From assembly GCF_029674545.1 (NCBI RefSeq), contig NZ_CP121354.1, forward strand, positions 4,225,001-4,289,000: a stretch of 64,000 nt of DNA, given 5' to 3'. The notes below the pieces were generated by a model that was given only the letters and a program-made list of their open reading frames with translations, did not search any database and was not told the origin of the DNA. This document shows, piece by piece, positions 16,649 through 25,603 of this stretch. This DNA is from Mesorhizobium sp. WSM4904. GTDB lineage: Bacteria > Pseudomonadota > Alphaproteobacteria > Rhizobiales > Rhizobiaceae. Positions within the stretch are counted from its first letter, which is position 1; the number at the start of each line of letters is the position of its first letter. The translations under genes were made by a program, and so were the position numbers.

Positions 16649-18213
16649 TGAGCGACCTCACACATCTCACCATTTCCGAGGCCCGCGCCAAGCTGCGCGG
16701 CAAGGAGATTTCGGCTACCGAGATCACGGAAGCCTATCTTTCGGCGATCGACCGCGCCAATCCACTGCTCAATGCCTATATCGCGGTAACCGCCGACAAG
16801 GCGCGCGACATGGCCAAGGCGTCCGACGCCAAGCTGGCTCGGGGCGAGGGCGGGGCGCTCGAAGGCATTCCGCTCGGCATCAAGGACCTGTTCGCTACCG
16901 AAGGCATCCACACCCAGGCCTGCAGCCATGTGCTGGACGGCTTCAAGCCGCGCTATGAATCGACCGTCACGGCCAATCTCTGGGCCGACGGCGCCGTCAT
17001 GCTCGGCAAGCTCAACATGGACGAGTTCGCCATGGGCTCCTCCAACGAAACCTCCTATTACGGCCCGGTGATCAACCCGTGGCGGCGCGCGCGCCTCGAC
17101 ACGGTGGTGATGCCGACGACGCATCAGGGCGACGGCGGCTTCGTCTCGGCCGGAGGCGCGAAGACCCAGCGCACTCTGGACAACGCCCAGCTGGTTCCGG
17201 GTGGCTCCTCCGGCGGATCGGCCTCGGCCGTCGCAGCCTTCCTCTGCGCCGGCGCCACCGCGACCGACACCGGCGGCTCGATCCGCCAGCCGGCGGCGTT
17301 TACGGGCACGGTCGGCATCAAGCCGACCTATGGCCGCTGCTCGCGCTGGGGCGTGGTCGCCTTCGCTTCGTCGCTCGACCAGGCCGGGCCGATCGCCCGC
17401 GACGTGCGCGACGCCGCGATCCTGTTGAAGTCGATGGCTTCTTCCGATCCGAAGGACACGACGTCGGTCGACCGGCCGGTGCCGGATTACGAAGCGGTGA
17501 TCGGCAAGCCGATCAAGGGCATGAAGGTCGGCATCCCGAAGGAGTACCGCGTCGACGGCATGCCGGAAGACATCGAGGCGCTGTGGCAGAAGGGGATTGC
17601 CTGGCTGAAGGACGCCGGCGCCGAGATCGTCGACATCTCTTTGCCGCACACCAAATACGCGCTGCCGGCCTATTACATCGTGGCGCCCGCCGAGGCCTCT
17701 TCCAACCTGGCCCGCTATGACGGCGTGCGCTACGGGTTGCGCGTTCCCGGCAAGGACATTGTCGACATGTACGAGAAGACGCGCGCCGCCGGCTTCGGCC
17801 GCGAGGTCAAGCGCCGCATCATGATCGGCACCTATGTGCTGTCGGCCGGCTATTACGACGCCTACTACCTGCAGGCGCAGAAGGTGCGCACCCTGATCAA
17901 GCGCGACTTCGAGACCGTCTTTGCCGCCGGCGTCGACGTGATCCTGACGCCGGCGACGCCGTCCGCCGCTTTCGGTATTGCCGACGAGGACATGAATTCC
18001 GATCCGGTGAAAATGTATCTCAACGACATCTTCACCGTGACGGTGAACATGGCCGGATTGCCAGGCATCTCGGTGCCGGCTGGCCTCGACGGCAAGGGCC
18101 TGCCGCTCGGTCTGCAGCTCATCGGCCGGCCGTTCGATGAGGAAACGCTGTTCCAGACCGCGCATGTCATCGAACAGGCGGCGGGCAGGTTCCAGCCGGA
18201 CAAGTGGTGGTAA
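16648..18213 (+). CDS. gatA: Asp/Glu-tRNA(Asn/Gln) amidotransferase subunit A with an internal insertion
   Basis: A 521-residue amidase-signature enzyme that releases ammonia from glutamine for tRNA transamidation. The catalytic triad is clear: K79 in GIKD, cis-Ser S187 in PGGSSGGSA, and the nucleophile S211 in TGGSIRQPA. In Staphylococcus aureus GatA these are K79, S154 and S178. The 24-residue spacing S187-S211 is identical, while K79-S187 is 33 longer. The extra segment is about residues 148-180, between VINPWRR and NAQLVPGG. It is coupled to the GNAT gene by TGATG. The frame is intact and the enzyme presumably active. Confidence 0.95.
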   Translation: MSDLTHLTISEARAKLRGKEISATEITEAYLSAIDRANPLLNAYIAVTADKARDMAKASDAKLARGEGGALEGIPLGIKDLFATEGIHTQACSHVLDGFKPRYESTVTANLWADGAVMLGKLNMDEFAMGSSNETSYYGPVINPWRRARLDTVVMPTTHQGDGGFVSAGGAKTQRTLDNAQLVPGGSSGGSASAVAAFLCAGATATDTGGSIRQPAAFTGTVGIKPTYGRCSRWGVVAFASSLDQAGPIARDVRDAAILLKSMASSDPKDTTSVDRPVPDYEAVIGKPIKGMKVGIPKEYRVDGMPEDIEALWQKGIAWLKDAGAEIVDISLPHTKYALPAYYIVAPAEASSNLARYDGVRYGLRVPGKDIVDMYEKTRAAGFGREVKRRIMIGTYVLSAGYYDAYYLQAQKVRTLIKRDFETVFAAGVDVILTPATPSAAFGIADEDMNSDPVKMYLNDIFTVTVNMAGLPGISVPAGLDGKGLPLGLQLIGRPFDEETLFQTAHVIEQAAGRFQPDKWW

Positions 18214-18243
18214 CGTTGTCCCTCATCTGAAACGGGGTGAGGG

Positions 18244-19041
18244 ATGTTCTACTATCTTTCCAAGATCCTCTGGTTCTTCATCCAGCCGCTGAACCTGGCG
18301 ATCTTCCTGCTGCTTGCAGGTTTGTTGGCGGCGCTCTTGGGCCGCCGTCGGCTGGCTGCCACCGGCAGCGTGCTCGCCTTCCTGATTCTCGCCCTTTCGG
18401 CCTGGACGTCGCTCGGCGCGATGATGCTCAATCCATTGGAAGAGCGCTTCCCCAAGCCGCCGCTGCCGGCCAGCGTCGACGGCATCGTCGTGCTCGGCGG
18501 CGGCTTCGAGGGCGCCATCAACCTCGCGCGCGGCGGGTACGAACTGAACAGCGGCGGCGACCGCATGGTCGAGACCGCGATCCTCGCCAGGCGCTTCCCG
18601 CAAGCGAAAGTGGTCGTCTCCGGCGGCAATGGCGAGCTTTTCCTCGATGGCGAGGGCGATGCCGATACCGCACCGCGCCTGCTTGGCGCGTTGGGTGTCG
18701 CGCCCGATCGCCTGGTTCTCGAGAACAAGTCGCGCAATACCTATGAGAATGCGGTCTTCACCCGCAGGCTGGTCGACCCGAAGCCGGGCGAGACATGGCT
18801 GCTGGTGACGTCCGCCTTCCACATGCCACGCGCCAAGGCTCTCTTCGACAAGGCAGGTTTTCCGACCGTTCCCTGGCCGGTCGACTACCGCACGTCAGGT
18901 CGCGAAGGCATCGGCCTCTACCGCGACAACCCGGCCGACGCGCTGCAGGCGACGACGGTGGCGATCCGTGAATGGATAGGACTTTTCGCCTATTGGCTGT
19001 CGGGTCGCATCGATCGGCCCTTCCCGGCGCCGGGCGGCTGA
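18244..19041 (+). CDS. DUF218 (YdcF/ElyC/SanA-like) membrane protein
   Basis: A 265-residue protein with two N-terminal hydrophobic segments (about 10-33 and 40-60), followed by a DUF218 domain from about residue 80 with GIVVLGGGFEG. Later motifs are VVSGGNGELF, NKSRNTYENA and TSAFHMPRAK. E. coli ElyC of this family supports peptidoglycan synthesis at low temperature, and SanA affects envelope permeability. An envelope role is therefore likely, probably with the domain facing the periplasm. The 3' end overlaps the convergent DUF599 gene by 52 bp. Confidence 0.9.
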   Translation: MFYYLSKILWFFIQPLNLAIFLLLAGLLAALLGRRRLAATGSVLAFLILALSAWTSLGAMMLNPLEERFPKPPLPASVDGIVVLGGGFEGAINLARGGYELNSGGDRMVETAILARRFPQAKVVVSGGNGELFLDGEGDADTAPRLLGALGVAPDRLVLENKSRNTYENAVFTRRLVDPKPGETWLLVTSAFHMPRAKALFDKAGFPTVPWPVDYRTSGREGIGLYRDNPADALQATTVAIREWIGLFAYWLSGRIDRPFPAPGG

Positions 19042-19733
19042 CCGAGCACTGCTTGGCGCGCGGCCGAGAAGAACTGCCGGCGCACCAGCACAGCAAGCAG
19101 CACCAGCGTCGACAGCACGAATACGGTCGGACCGACGAACCAGCCGAGATAGCCGATCGAGAAAAAGACGGCGCGCAGGCCGGAATTGAAATGCTTGCCG
19201 GCAAGCACGTTCATGCGGGTGGCACGCCATACCGCCGTGTCACTGGCGGGATTGCGCGAGGCCTCGCCATGCGGAACCGGCACGGCGCCGATCAGGATCG
19301 AGCAGTAGTTGAACAGCCGGTAGGCCCAGCCGAACTTGAAGAAGGCGAAGGCAAGGATCAGCACCAGGCCGAACATCTTGGTCTGGAAGGCCTCGCGGGA
19401 GGATGCGGCGGCCAACGGCAGGTCGGCCATTATGGTTAGAACCCGGTCCGAGGCCCCTAGCAGGGCAAAGCAGCCGCCGAGCGCGATCAGCGAGCTGGAC
19501 GCAAAGAAGGCGGTGCCTTGCTGCAGCCCGCTCATGATGGCGGTGTCGACGATGCGCACCTCGCGCTCGGCCATGTTGCGCATCCAGGCCTCGCGCTGGG
19601 CGTTCATCGCGGTCGTCAGCGACACGCGGCTGATCAGCTTGCCGTCCGAGGCCAGCGTGTGCAGCACCCAGACGACCAGGAAGAAAGCCAGCGCCGCCAC
19701 ATCGGCGGCGGAAAGATGAATGGAATCGCCCAT
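18990..19733 (-). CDS. DUF599-family membrane protein
   Basis: A 247-residue protein, start taken at ATG 19733 (MGDSIHLS). An upstream TTG would add 16 residues. Hydrophobic spans lie near residues 8-28, 70-95, 115-135 and 190-222. Family landmarks are WVLHTLASDG at the first span and the MRNMAEREVRIVD loop. DUF599 proteins are conserved in proteobacteria; their function is unknown. It is convergent with the DUF218 gene (52-bp overlap) and divergent from sdaA. Confidence 0.85.
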   Translation of the reverse strand: MGDSIHLSAADVAALAFFLVVWVLHTLASDGKLISRVSLTTAMNAQREAWMRNMAEREVRIVDTAIMSGLQQGTAFFASSSLIALGGCFALLGASDRVLTIMADLPLAAASSREAFQTKMFGLVLILAFAFFKFGWAYRLFNYCSILIGAVPVPHGEASRNPASDTAVWRATRMNVLAGKHFNSGLRAVFFSIGYLGWFVGPTVFVLSTLVLLAVLVRRQFFSAARQAVLGQPPGAGKGRSMRPDSQ

Positions 19734-19908
19734 GCATTCTTCTACCACAGGCCCGGCAGGCACTTCGACGGGCGGAGGCAAGCGCCGGAGGATGTCGCTG
19801 CCGGAGCAGACAAGGTCGGCAGACGCGGCGACGCGACACGCAAAACAGCGGAAACATCGCAGGAATTCCTATATGTAATTTTCAAGCGGCCCCAGGAGGC
19901 AACGGCGC

Positions 19909-21312
19909 GTGTTCCTTTCGGTTTTCGACCTGTTCAAGATCGGCATCGGTCCATCGAGCTCGCACACGATGGGGCCGATGACGGCCGCGCGCCGCTTCCT
20001 GGACGAGATCCTCGCCGGCGACTGGCCGCGCCCCGCGGGCGTCAAGGTCGATCGCATCGGCGCCAGCCTGCACGGCTCGCTCGCCTACACTGGAATCGGC
20101 CATGGCTCGGACCGCGCCGTGATCCTCGGCCTTGCCGGCGAGACGCCTCAGACGGTCGATCCGGATGAGGCTGATGGTATCGTTGCCCGCATCGGAGCGG
20201 ACAAGCGGATTTCGCCGCCTGGGCATCCGTCCTATCGCTTCGACCCGGCCAAGGACCTGGTGCTCGACCGCAAGACGCCGCTGACTGGCCACGCCAACGG
20301 CATGGCCTTTTACGCCTACGACGCCTCCGCCCGGCTCCTGCTCAAGCGCATCTATTATTCGATCGGCGGCGGCTTCGTCGTCTCCGAGGAAGAATTGCAG
20401 CGCATGAAGGCCAAGGGCTCGGTGACGACGGAAGGCAAGAAGGTGCCGTATCCGTTCAAGAACGCCGTCGAGATGCTGAAGATGGCCGCCAAGAGCGGGC
20501 TTTCGATCGCCGAGATGAAGCGCGCCAACGAGGAAAAACACATGTCGCGCGAGGAGCTCGACGCCGGCCTCGACGCGATCTGGAGCGCCATGAAGGGCTG
20601 TATCGATCGAGGCCTGTCGCAGGACGGCGTCATGCCGGGCGGATTGAAGGTGCGCCGCCGTGCGCGCCAGCTGCACGACAAGCTGCAGGAGCAGTGGCAG
20701 CAGAACCGGCCCAACCCCTTGCTCGCCAATGACTGGCTGTCGATCTATGCCATGGCTGTCAACGAGGAGAACGCCGCCGGCGGACGCGTGGTGACCGCGC
20801 CGACCAACGGCGCCGCCGGCACGCTGCCGGCGGTGCTGCGCTACTGGCTGCATTTCCATCCCGAAGCCGACCAGCCGAGCATCCGCGACTTCCTGCTGAC
20901 GGCCGCCGCCGTCGGCGGCATCATCAAGTCCAACGCCTCGATTTCCGGCGCCGAGGTCGGCTGCCAGGGCGAGGTGGGATCTGCCTCGGCAATGGCTGCC
21001 GCCGGCCTTTGCGCCGTGATGGGCGGCACGCCGGAGCAGGTCGAGAACGCCGCCGAAATCGCGCTCGAGCATCATCTCGGCATGACTTGCGATCCGGTCG
21101 GCGGCCTCGTGCAGGTGCCCTGCATCGAGCGCAATGCGCTCGGCGCGGTCAAGGCGGTGACCGCCGCCTCGCTCGCCATCAAGGGCGACGGCACGCATTT
21201 CGTGCCGCTGGACGCGGCGATCGAAACCATGCGCCAGACCGGTCTCGACATGAACGAGAAGTACAAGGAAACCAGCCTCGGCGGGCTGGCTGTCAACGTG
21301 GTCGAGTGCTGA
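19909..21312 (+). CDS. sdaA: L-serine ammonia-lyase (single-chain, iron-sulfur type)
   Basis: A 467-residue enzyme converting L-serine to pyruvate and ammonia. The GTG start follows a perfect AGGAGG. The N-terminal beta domain begins [18 protein letters not shown], and the C-terminal alpha domain carries cysteines C352 (GCQGE), C394 (MTCDPVGG) and C405 (VPCIERN), which are the expected 4Fe-4S ligands. Length agrees with the fused alpha-beta form (about 455-470). It appears monocistronic, with the hicAB pair starting 65 bp later under its own promoter. Confidence 0.96.
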   Translation: MFLSVFDLFKIGIGPSSSHTMGPMTAARRFLDEILAGDWPRPAGVKVDRIGASLHGSLAYTGIGHGSDRAVILGLAGETPQTVDPDEADGIVARIGADKRISPPGHPSYRFDPAKDLVLDRKTPLTGHANGMAFYAYDASARLLLKRIYYSIGGGFVVSEEELQRMKAKGSVTTEGKKVPYPFKNAVEMLKMAAKSGLSIAEMKRANEEKHMSREELDAGLDAIWSAMKGCIDRGLSQDGVMPGGLKVRRRARQLHDKLQEQWQQNRPNPLLANDWLSIYAMAVNEENAAGGRVVTAPTNGAAGTLPAVLRYWLHFHPEADQPSIRDFLLTAAAVGGIIKSNASISGAEVGCQGEVGSASAMAAAGLCAVMGGTPEQVENAAEIALEHHLGMTCDPVGGLVQVPCIERNALGAVKAVTAASLAIKGDGTHFVPLDAAIETMRQTGLDMNEKYKETSLGGLAVNVVEC

Positions 21313-21342
21313 AGACCCTACGCTTTCCGACCCTTGCATTTC

Positions 21343-21372
21343 TTGCTTAACGATACCAAATTGTGGTACTAA
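21343..21372 (+). promoter_or_regulatory. Candidate hicAB promoter with overlapping operator
   Basis: TTGCTT (21343-21348) and TACTAA (21367-21372) are 18 bp apart. An inverted repeat TACCA-5-TGGTA (21354-21368) fills the spacer and runs into the -10 box, as expected for autorepression by a RHH antitoxin. The -10 lies only 5 bp from the hicA ATG, implying a nearly leaderless mRNA or a different start. Confidence 0.4.
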
Positions 21373-21377
21373 ACCGC

Positions 21378-21632
21378 ATGAAGCGAAAGCATCAGGCAAC
21401 GCTTGCGCAGATTTTCTCGCGACCGGTAAGCGGCACAATTCGATGGTCGGATATCGAAGCCTTGTTCGTGGCTTTGGGTGCTGAAGTCAGCGAACGCGAA
21501 GGATCGCGTGTCGGCGTGTTTCTGTTCGGTGAGGTCCGCGTTTTCCATCGGCCTCATCCGACACCGGACACTGATAAGGGCGCGGTTGCCAGCATCAGGA
21601 AATGGCTGGAGAGCCATGGAGTGAGACCATGA
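21378..21632 (+). CDS. hicA: HicA-type mRNA interferase toxin
   Basis: An 84-residue double-stranded-RNA-binding-fold toxin. The family has a short beta sheet with an essential histidine; here the FHRPHP motif gives H57 and H60. WSDIEALFVALGAE and IRKWLESHGV match the HicA helices. I chose ATG 21378 (MKRKHQ) because toxin homology begins there; a GTG five codons upstream is possible. It overlaps the antitoxin start as ATGA, the usual hicAB arrangement. The toxin would cleave mRNA in the ribosome-associated state when HicB is degraded. Confidence 0.88.
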   Translation: MKRKHQATLAQIFSRPVSGTIRWSDIEALFVALGAEVSEREGSRVGVFLFGEVRVFHRPHPTPDTDKGAVASIRKWLESHGVRP

Positions 21633-21967
21633 AGAACATCATTGAGATCGACGGCCACAAGGCATCGGTGTCTTTCGACCCGGAGCTGGGAATGCTGAGG
21701 GGCGAATTCCTGGGTCTGGCCGGCGGCGCGGATTTTTACGCCGCGAATGTCGAACAACTCTACGCCGAGGGCGCGGCGTCGTTGAAAGTTTTCCTCGAAA
21801 TGTGCCGCGAGAAAGGCATCAAGCCTTTTCGGGAATTTTCCGGCCGCTTCAATGTTCGGCTCGATCCCGCTACTCATCAGGCCGCCGTTATCGCCGCCGC
21901 CGCCGAGAACAAAAGCCTCAACGAGTGGGTTGCCCAAGCGATCGAAACGGCCGCTCTGGCCTCATGA
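21629..21967 (+). CDS. hicB: HicB-type antitoxin
   Basis: A 112-residue protein with the HicB partial RNase H-like domain at about residues 1-65 (IEIDGHKASVSFDPELGMLRG). A C-terminal ribbon-helix-helix segment follows (FNVRLDPATHQ to LNEWVAQAIE). The N-terminal domain should mask the toxin, and the RHH end should bind the operator. The operator candidate is the inverted repeat upstream of hicA. Translation is coupled to hicA through a 4-bp overlap. Confidence 0.9.
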   Translation: MKNIIEIDGHKASVSFDPELGMLRGEFLGLAGGADFYAANVEQLYAEGAASLKVFLEMCREKGIKPFREFSGRFNVRLDPATHQAAVIAAAAENKSLNEWVAQAIETAALAS

Positions 21968-22040
21968 TCTGGCAGTTACAGGCCTGTGTATAACCTCGCC
22001 CGTCGTTGAACGCCTTGGTGGCAGTCGCTAGATTGCGGGC

Positions 22041-22478
22041 ATGTCTCTCAATCTCATCAAGCTCTGTGTCGGCTGCGACAGCGTCGAGGATTTGGAAGAG
22101 TGGATCGCTTTTCGCCTTGACGAGCGGCGCCGCGCCGGCGAGCCGGCTGAGCACTGGCACACCACGCGCATGGTGCCGACTCGGGGCGAAGAGATCACCG
22201 ACGGCGGTTCGCTCTACTGGGTGATCAAGGGCAACGTGCAGTGCCGGCAGCTGATCACCGAGATACGCCCGTTCGTTGACGGCGACGGCATCGGCCGCTG
22301 CCATCTGGTCCTCGACCCCGAAGTGGTGCGCACCGACTGGCAGCCGCGCCGCGCCTTCCAGGGCTGGCGTTATCTCAAGCCGCCCGATGCCCCGGCCGAT
22401 CTCGGCAAGGGCAGGGCGGCATTGGCCGAGATGCCGCCGAAACTGCGCCTGGAGCTCGCCGAGCTCGGCCTGCTCTAA
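22041..22478 (+). CDS. DUF1489-family protein
   Basis: A 145-residue cytoplasmic protein with the DUF1489 pattern: LIKLCVGCDSVEDLEEW at the N-terminus, HTTRMVPTRGEEI, GGSLYWVIKG in the middle, and QGWRYLKPPDAPADL near the end. The family is nearly restricted to alphaproteobacteria; function is unknown. It is complete, with the ATG at 22041. Neither neighbour hints at a pathway. Confidence 0.9.
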   Translation: MSLNLIKLCVGCDSVEDLEEWIAFRLDERRRAGEPAEHWHTTRMVPTRGEEITDGGSLYWVIKGNVQCRQLITEIRPFVDGDGIGRCHLVLDPEVVRTDWQPRRAFQGWRYLKPPDAPADLGKGRAALAEMPPKLRLELAELGLL

Positions 22479-22597
22479 CTTAGCACCGCACCGTCACTTG
22501 GCGGCTGGCCTCGCTGCTCGTCCAATGTGGGACTTGCAAGCACGGCGACTGCGCCCCATCCTGATTAGAGACGCAATCATCCGGATGATGCAAACCG

Positions 22598-23296
22598 ATG
22601 GGCGTGATCATCGCGTTGGCGGCCCTGCTGCTGGTGCTTTTCGGCGCCGCCACTATCTTCGTGCGCGCCGATGCCGCCACGATGGCGGACAATCTCAGAA
22701 CGCTTGGACCTGCGCTGCTGGGGCTGATCGGCACCGCGATGCTCGTGGTCGGCCGCAGCGGCATCGGCGGGCTACTCCTGATTGCGGCGGTCGGCTGGTA
22801 TGCCTGGCTGCGATCGAAGCGGCCGCTCGCGAAACCTGTGGCGGCCAAACGCTCGACCGTGCGCACCGCGGCTCTCGAAATGGATCTCGACCACGACAGC
22901 GGCAAGCTCGAGGGCCTGGTTCTCGCCGGCCACTATGAAGGTAAGATGCTTGGCGCGATGGGAATTGCGGACCTGCAGCAACTCCATGCCGAGCTGCGGT
23001 CCGATCCGGAGAGCCGCCAGCTCTTAGAGACGTATCTTGACGGCCGTTTTCCCGTCTGGCGCAAGGACGCGCAGCCGGACAGTGGCGAGGGGCTGGGTGT
23101 TGCGCCAGGTGCGGGCGCCATGACTAAGGAGGAGGCCTACAAGATCCTTGGTCTTGAAGCGGGGGCTGCCGCGGCGGATATCCGCAAGGCGCACCGCCGC
23201 CTGATGCAGCGCCTGAACGCCGATGTCGGCGGCACGTCTGTCCTGGCGGCGCGGATCAATGAAGCCAAGGACGTCTTGCTCTCCAATCACGACTAG
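22598..23296 (+). CDS. Membrane protein with degenerate C-terminal J domain (no HPD)
   Basis: A 232-residue protein with two hydrophobic N-terminal segments (about 2-22 and 36-70), a soluble middle (90-150) and a C-terminal J-like domain (176-232). The layout resembles Tim14-like or TerB-less DjlA-type membrane co-chaperones of alphaproteobacteria. The loop that should read HPD is N207-A208-D209 within QRLNADVGG. Helices II and III are otherwise well kept (AHRRLMQRL and AARINEAKDVLL). Loss of HPD should abolish Hsp70 stimulation, as in mitochondrial Pam16, so it may be a regulator or scaffold. The frame is intact. Confidence 0.85.
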   Translation: MGVIIALAALLLVLFGAATIFVRADAATMADNLRTLGPALLGLIGTAMLVVGRSGIGGLLLIAAVGWYAWLRSKRPLAKPVAAKRSTVRTAALEMDLDHDSGKLEGLVLAGHYEGKMLGAMGIADLQQLHAELRSDPESRQLLETYLDGRFPVWRKDAQPDSGEGLGVAPGAGAMTKEEAYKILGLEAGAAAADIRKAHRRLMQRLNADVGGTSVLAARINEAKDVLLSNHD

Positions 23297-23337
23297 TCTC
23301 CTTCGACGCGGAACTTCCCGGGAGGTTCAAAAGCCGC

Positions 23338-24789
23338 CTATTGCTGGACGGCGTAGCACGAGATTTTCTTTCGCTTCAGCGCATCGCAGGCCTTCCAGGC
23401 GGCGTCCTTCGACCCGAACCCGCCGAAACGGGCGCGGTAGTAGGTGACGCCGTCCTTGTCGAACGCGACCGTGAAGCCCTCAGCGTCTGCGAGAACCTTC
23501 GGCGCCTGCTTGCTCGTCTTGTCGAGCAGGGCCTTGGCCCCCGACTGCGTGGGCGAGGAGGCGACCTGCACCACCCATCCAGAAGGCACCGACGAGGTCT
23601 TGACCGGATCGACGGACGGCGCGGGGGCCGTAGCCGGCTCGGCGTAGGCAGCAACGGCCTGGGATGTGGTCTCGGTCTGCGACGCGGTTTCTTGAGGCGC
23701 GGGGGCCGGAGCCATCGCGGCCACGGCAACCGTCTTCACCTTCCTGACCTGGATCACCGGCTTGGTCTCCTCGGCGATCGGGGTGCTGTCGTCAGCCGCA
23801 TTGTCGTCGGCCGACGCGACTTCGGTGTCGTCGACGGCCGGTTTTTCGTCTGGGGTCGGCGCGTCATGCTTCGGCAGAAGGACCTTCGCCAGGGCCTTGA
23901 TCGGATTGTCGCCGCCGGCCTTGGCGATCAGATTGCTGCCGCCGCGGGTCGAGGCGCGCGGCAGGTAAGTGTTGATCAGCGAGGCCATCTGGTTGTCGCG
24001 GCTGCGGCCGGAAGCGCCGCCCATCACCACGGCGACGAGGCGGCGATCGCCATCGGCGACGGAGGAAACCAGGTTGTAGCCCGAAGCGCGCGTGTAACCG
24101 GTCTTGATCCCGTCGACGCCCTTGATGCGGCCGAGCAGGCGGTTGTGGCCGTTGATGCGCTGGCGGCCGTAAAGGAACGAGCGCTGCGAGAAATAGCCGT
24201 AATATTGCGGAAAGTGCTCGCGGAGCGCGATGCCGAGCATGGCCATGTCGTGCGCCGTGGTGAACTGACCGGGATCGGGCAGGCCGTTGGCGTTGCGGAA
24301 GACGGTGCCGTTCATGCCGAGCTGGCGCGCCTTGGCCGTCATCATGCGGGCGAAATTGTCTTCGCTGCCGCCCAGCAACTCGCCAAGCGCGGTGGCCGAG
24401 TCGTTGGCGGACTTCGTCACCATCGACAGGATCGCGGTCTCGACCGGAACCGAGCCGCCGGCGCGCACGCCGAGCTTGGTCGGCGGCTCGGACGCGGCAT
24501 GGGCCGAGTACGGCACTGGCGTGTTCTTGCTGATCCTGCCCTTCGCCAGCGCCTCGAAGGTGAGGTAGAGCGTCATCATCTTGGTGAGCGAGGCCGGATA
24601 GCGCCGGCCGTTGGCGTCGGCCGAATAGAGCACCTTGCCGGTCTTGGCGTCGACGACGATAGCCGCGGACTTCGCGGCGAGAGCCGATGCGACATCGGCG
24701 GCGACAATCGTCACCGCGAGCGCGGCGACCATGATTGCCTTGAAGGAGAATGAAGATTTCGAGACGAAGCCCGACAACGCCTGACGCAC
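23338..24789 (-). CDS. D-alanyl-D-alanine carboxypeptidase (PBP5/6 class) with SPOR domain
   Basis: A 483-residue penicillin-binding protein with signal peptide (about 1-39, ending SALAA). The three active-site motifs are SLTK at 67-70, SAN at 127-129 and KTG at 229-231. It trims D-Ala from peptidoglycan pentapeptides in the periplasm. A proline/alanine-rich linker (about 290-400) leads to a C-terminal SPOR domain from about residue 404 (WVVQVASSPTQ to KISCYAVQQ), which binds denuded glycan at the septum. This combination replaces the usual C-terminal amphipathic anchor. It is divergent from the phasin gene. Confidence 0.94.
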   Translation of the reverse strand: MRQALSGFVSKSSFSFKAIMVAALAVTIVAADVASALAAKSAAIVVDAKTGKVLYSADANGRRYPASLTKMMTLYLTFEALAKGRISKNTPVPYSAHAASEPPTKLGVRAGGSVPVETAILSMVTKSANDSATALGELLGGSEDNFARMMTAKARQLGMNGTVFRNANGLPDPGQFTTAHDMAMLGIALREHFPQYYGYFSQRSFLYGRQRINGHNRLLGRIKGVDGIKTGYTRASGYNLVSSVADGDRRLVAVVMGGASGRSRDNQMASLINTYLPRASTRGGSNLIAKAGGDNPIKALAKVLLPKHDAPTPDEKPAVDDTEVASADDNAADDSTPIAEETKPVIQVRKVKTVAVAAMAPAPAPQETASQTETTSQAVAAYAEPATAPAPSVDPVKTSSVPSGWVVQVASSPTQSGAKALLDKTSKQAPKVLADAEGFTVAFDKDGVTYYRARFGGFGSKDAAWKACDALKRKKISCYAVQQ

Positions 24790-24987
24790 CGCTACTTACC
24801 CTGAATTTTCGTTGCCCCGGAGGCGGCTGAGGGAGTGCCCGCCCCGCTTCCGGCCAAGCTATCGCGGGCAGCGTTACCAATCCGTTTATGGTAACCGCGG
24901 CGTTCACCATTTTCCGGCGATTTGAGCCTCTATTTATTCGAATTTTAGCCGTTGCCGCCTCTCGGCCCCTTGCGGCTCAAGGGAATC

Positions 24988-25016
24988 TTGACTTTTTGTG
25001 CAGTGCACAATACATT
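24988..25016 (+). promoter_or_regulatory. Phasin promoter with palindromic operator in the spacer
   Basis: TTGACT (24988-24993) and TACATT (25011-25016) are exactly 17 bp apart. The spacer contains the 15-bp palindrome TTGTGCAGTGCACAA (24996-25010), and a half-site TTGCACAA recurs at 25024-25031. TGC/GCA palindromes in this position fit binding by PhaR, the polyhydroxyalkanoate-responsive repressor of phasin genes in alphaproteobacteria. PhaR itself is not in the window. Confidence 0.7.
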
Positions 25017-25074
25017 CGATGCGTTGCACAAGGGCGCCCGGGGCTAAAGGGCGTTTCAACCAAGGGAAAGTGAA

Positions 25075-25404
25075 ATGACCCAGACCTATGAGGACTTCAC
25101 GAAATACGGCAAGGAGTTTGCCGACACCGGGCTGAAGAGCTTTGCCTCGCTCACCAAGGGTGCGCAGGCAATCGCCACGGAAGCCGGCGAATACACCAAG
25201 AAGAGCTTCGAGGCCGGCAGCGCCGCCTTCGAGAAGCTGTTCTCGGCCAAGTCGATCGAGAAGGCCATCGAGATCCAGACCGACTACGCCAAGCAGAGCT
25301 ACGAGAGCTTCGTGGCCGAGGCCAGCAAGATCGGCAACCTCTATGCCGAGCTCGCCAAGGAAGCCTACAAGCCGTTCGAATCGGTCGTCGCCAAGGCGAA
25401 GTAA
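25075..25404 (+). CDS. phaP: Phasin, polyhydroxyalkanoate granule-associated protein
   Basis: A 109-residue, almost wholly helical protein without cysteines. It is rich in Lys, Glu and Ala and has heptad-like spacing (YTKKSFEAGSAAFEKLF). This is the phasin_2 pattern of rhizobia. Phasins coat PHB granules and limit their size. The ATG has AGGGAAAG upstream. It is monocistronic, between a consensus promoter with a likely PhaR site and a strong terminator at 25450-25480. Several phasin paralogues usually exist per genome, so the number of this one is not assigned. Confidence 0.88.
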   Translation: MTQTYEDFTKYGKEFADTGLKSFASLTKGAQAIATEAGEYTKKSFEAGSAAFEKLFSAKSIEKAIEIQTDYAKQSYESFVAEASKIGNLYAELAKEAYKPFESVVAKAK

Positions 25405-25449
25405 TTTCGTCGGATCGCATATGACACGGCCTGCGGGCCCGCAGGAAGG

Positions 25450-25480
25450 ACCCGGTCGCGGAAGCGCGGCCGGGTTTTTT
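25450..25480 (+). terminator. Rho-independent terminator of the phasin gene
   Basis: Stem CCCGGTCGCG/CGCGGCCGGG (one G-U) with a GAAG loop, followed by six T. It lies 45 bp after the phasin stop. Confidence 0.9.
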
Positions 25481-25603
25481 CATGCGCGGCTGCAACCGCC
25501 CGAGCCCTGCCGCATTCACGATTGAGAAAATCGCTGAAGTTTGCCCACCTAGCCATATTGTCAGCTAAACAGAAGGGCTTAAAATCGGCCATCGAAGACC
25601 TAC

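Noticed and set aside
24888-25073. 61-codon plus-strand ORF before phasin
   Set aside because: It spans the phasin promoter and operator; composition is not coding-like.
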